A stretch of DNA of 8,114 nt from Pseudomonadales bacterium (GTDB lineage: Bacteria; Pseudomonadota; Gammaproteobacteria; Pseudomonadales; DT-91), in contig JABSRR010000159.1 of assembly GCA_013215025.1 (NCBI GenBank), positions 1 to 8,114 on the forward strand, given 5' to 3'. This document shows, piece by piece, positions 7,146 through 8,114 of this stretch (position 1 is its first letter; each line of letters starts with the position of its first letter). The position numbers were made by a program, and so were the translations under genes. Below the pieces are notes generated by a model. It was not told where the DNA came from. It worked only from the letters and a program-made list of their open reading frames with translations, and did not search any database.

Positions 7146-7769
7146 ATGTCAGAATTCACTTTCGAAAATGACGCCCAGCGCGTCAGTTACGGTTTCGGCC
7201 TGCAATTTGGTCAGCAATTGATCCGTAATAAATTTAACGGCCTAAATACTGCTGCGGTATTTGCCGGCATTGCCGACATTGTAGAAAGCAATAAAATTCA
7301 GCTGTCTGAAGAAGAGTTAAATCAAGCCTATACCGCGATTCAAGCGCAAATGGAAAAAGACCGCGCCGAGCAAGCCGAGAAAATGGCCGAGCTGGGTGAA
7401 ACCTTTCTAAGCGAAAACGCCAAACGCGATGGTGTTACCGTGACCGAGTCTGGCTTACAGTATGAAGTTTTAGAAACTGGCAGTGGTGATCAAAAACCAA
7501 GCACCGACTCAACCGTTCAAGTGCATTATCATGGCACCTTTATGGATGGCACGGTATTCGACAGCTCGGTTGAGCGTGGCGAACCTGCAAGCTTCGGTGT
7601 GACGCAAGTGATTAAGGGCTGGACTGAAGCGCTGCAGCTGATGAACACGGGCGACAAGCTGCGCTTGGTGATTCCATCAGATTTAGCTTACGGTGATGCA
7701 GGCGCACCGCCCTCGATTCCAGGCGGCGCAGTTTTAGTGTTTGAAGTGCACTTGATCGACATTCTTTAA
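7146..7769 (+). CDS. fklB: FKBP-type peptidyl-prolyl cis-trans isomerase, FklB (FKBP22) type
   Basis: This enzyme isomerises Xaa-Pro bonds and acts as a folding helper. The 207 residues match E. coli FklB (206) in length and layout. The N-terminal helical dimerisation domain (about 1-95) opens with SYGFGLQFGQQL, as in FklB and FkpA, and has a long charged helix at 55-95. The FKBP domain (about 100-207) keeps the active-site residues, named by FKBP12 equivalents: Tyr128 (Y26), Phe138 and Asp139 (F36, D37) in TVFDSS, Phe150 (F46), Val155-Ile156 (V55-I56), Trp159 (W59), Tyr182 (Y82) in AYGD, and Phe199 (F99). The absence of a signal peptide indicates a cytoplasmic protein and separates it from periplasmic FkpA and Mip. 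It has its own promoter and terminator, so it is probably transcribed alone, with some read-through from pabB and the peptidase gene likely. Confidence 0.93.
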   Translation: MSEFTFENDAQRVSYGFGLQFGQQLIRNKFNGLNTAAVFAGIADIVESNKIQLSEEELNQAYTAIQAQMEKDRAEQAEKMAELGETFLSENAKRDGVTVTESGLQYEVLETGSGDQKPSTDSTVQVHYHGTFMDGTVFDSSVERGEPASFGVTQVIKGWTEALQLMNTGDKLRLVIPSDLAYGDAGAPPSIPGGAVLVFEVHLIDIL

Positions 7770-7786
7770 CACCCTTCGTAATTTGT

Positions 7787-7819
7787 CTGGGCCTATGATT
7801 TATCTAGGCCCAGGCTTTT
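7787..7819 (+). terminator. Hairpin terminator after fklB
   Basis: CTGGGCCTA (7787-7795) and TAGGCCCAG (7805-7813) form a perfect 9-bp GC-rich stem with a 9-nt loop, followed by GCTTTTA. The U-run is short, so termination may be incomplete. It lies 17 bp after the fklB stop. The stem is symmetric, but the plus-strand side carries the T-run. Confidence 0.7.
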
Positions 7820-7821
7820 AC

Positions 7822-7842
7822 AGCTCTATGTAAAGCTCTATG
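7822..7842. repeat. Short direct repeat AGCTCTATG, two copies
   Basis: AGCTCTATG occurs at 7822-7830 and again at 7834-7842, a 12-bp period, directly before the 15-bp repeat cluster and after the fklB terminator. Confidence 0.7.
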
Positions 7843-7939
7843 CTTTTCTAGGCTCAAGCTTTTTCTTAACTAGGTTGTTCTTAACTAGGCTTTTCTTAAC
7901 TAACTTTTCTGAACCTAGCCTTTTCTGGGTAATATCTAG
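7842..7939. repeat. Degenerate 15-bp tandem repeat, core TTCTTAACTA
   Basis: Three exact copies of TTCTTAACTA begin at 7863, 7878 and 7893, exactly 15 bp apart, usually followed by GG or GC and preceded by a T-rich stretch (unit GCTTTTCTTAACTAG). Decayed copies flank them: TTCTAGGCTCAA from 7846, TTCTGAACCTA from 7907 and TTCTGGGTA from 7923. Stop codons are frequent in all plus-strand frames, so this is not a coding repeat. The tetramer CTAG occurs seven times between 7804 and 7962. The role is unknown; slippage-derived sequence or clustered protein-binding sites are both possible. Confidence 0.75.
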
Positions 7940-8114
7940 ACTAACCACGATGTTCTCGCTAGCTAAATCCTTACCGCTATGATGCCTTGAGATATTTGCG
8001 TCGCCTCTGTCTTTTCAAGCAACTGATGCTTGTGTAAGGACTTATGTTTTCAAAAGAACTGAAATTTACGCCGATAAGCGTGAGTTAAAGGTTCTGTGAT
8101 CGTGAATCTTGGCT
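7940..8114. other. Right-end stretch without a recognisable gene
   Basis: The area after fklB (7770-8114) has no supportable gene. The plus strand offers only tiny reading frames: ten codons from 7950 and fourteen from 8044, the latter after AAGGA. A GTG at 8096, preceded by AAAGG, could start a gene that leaves the window, but only six codons are visible. On the minus strand, an open frame entering from the right edge ends with TGA at 8050-8052 (twenty codons visible) and could equally be the tail of a convergent gene. Neither is long enough to call. Confidence 0.5.

Noticed and set aside
7842..7939. CRISPR array
   Set aside because: The period is 15 bp, with no unique spacers and no adjacent cas genes.
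8044..8088. Short peptide MFSKELKFTPISVS after AAGGA
   Set aside because: Fourteen codons only, no similarity recognised, and the spacing from AAGGA to ATG is too short to be convincing.

Overview
The window reads as a chromosomal segment of a Gammaproteobacterium with mid-range base composition. The best taxonomic pointers are the FklB-type FKBP, which aligns closely in architecture with E. coli FKBP22, and a PabB of E. coli-like length. A free-living, possibly marine heterotroph of the Oceanospirillales/Alteromonadales kind is a guess from the combination of a BLUF photoreceptor with a supernumerary acyl-CoA carboxylase. No phage, transposon, CRISPR, tRNA or rRNA sequence was seen.

Layout. 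The left half is read on the minus strand, right to left. A promoter near 4912-4940 drives a two-gene operon: a carboxyltransferase (3116-4846) followed after 28 bp by a 946-residue biotin carboxylase/biotin-carrier fusion (247-3087). A strong intrinsic terminator (183-217) closes the operon. Immediately beyond it, on the same strand, starts a BLUF-domain blue-light receptor (1-131) that leaves the window after 43 codons. The right half is read on the plus strand: pabB (5048-6382), a YgjP/SprT-like zinc metallopeptidase (6366-7097) whose start overlaps the pabB end by 17 bp, and fklB (7146-7769) with its own extended -10 promoter and a hairpin terminator (7787-7819). The last 300 bp hold no convincing gene but contain a degenerate 15-bp tandem repeat.

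How the genes work together. The two carboxylase genes should together form a complete biotin-dependent acyl-CoA carboxylase: ATP-dependent carboxylation of biotin by the fusion protein, then transfer to an acyl-CoA by the carboxyltransferase. It is separate from the usual four-gene AccABCD of Gammaproteobacteria and its substrate cannot be read from the sequence. PabB (folate branch from chorismate), the metallopeptidase and FklB (protein folding) look like ordinary cytoplasmic housekeeping genes that happen to be neighbours. The most notable items are the atypical carboxylase, with insertions in the biotin carboxylase domain and Ala at a known specificity position of the carboxyltransferase, and the repeat cluster after fklB. 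I found no evidence for a wholly new multi-gene system.
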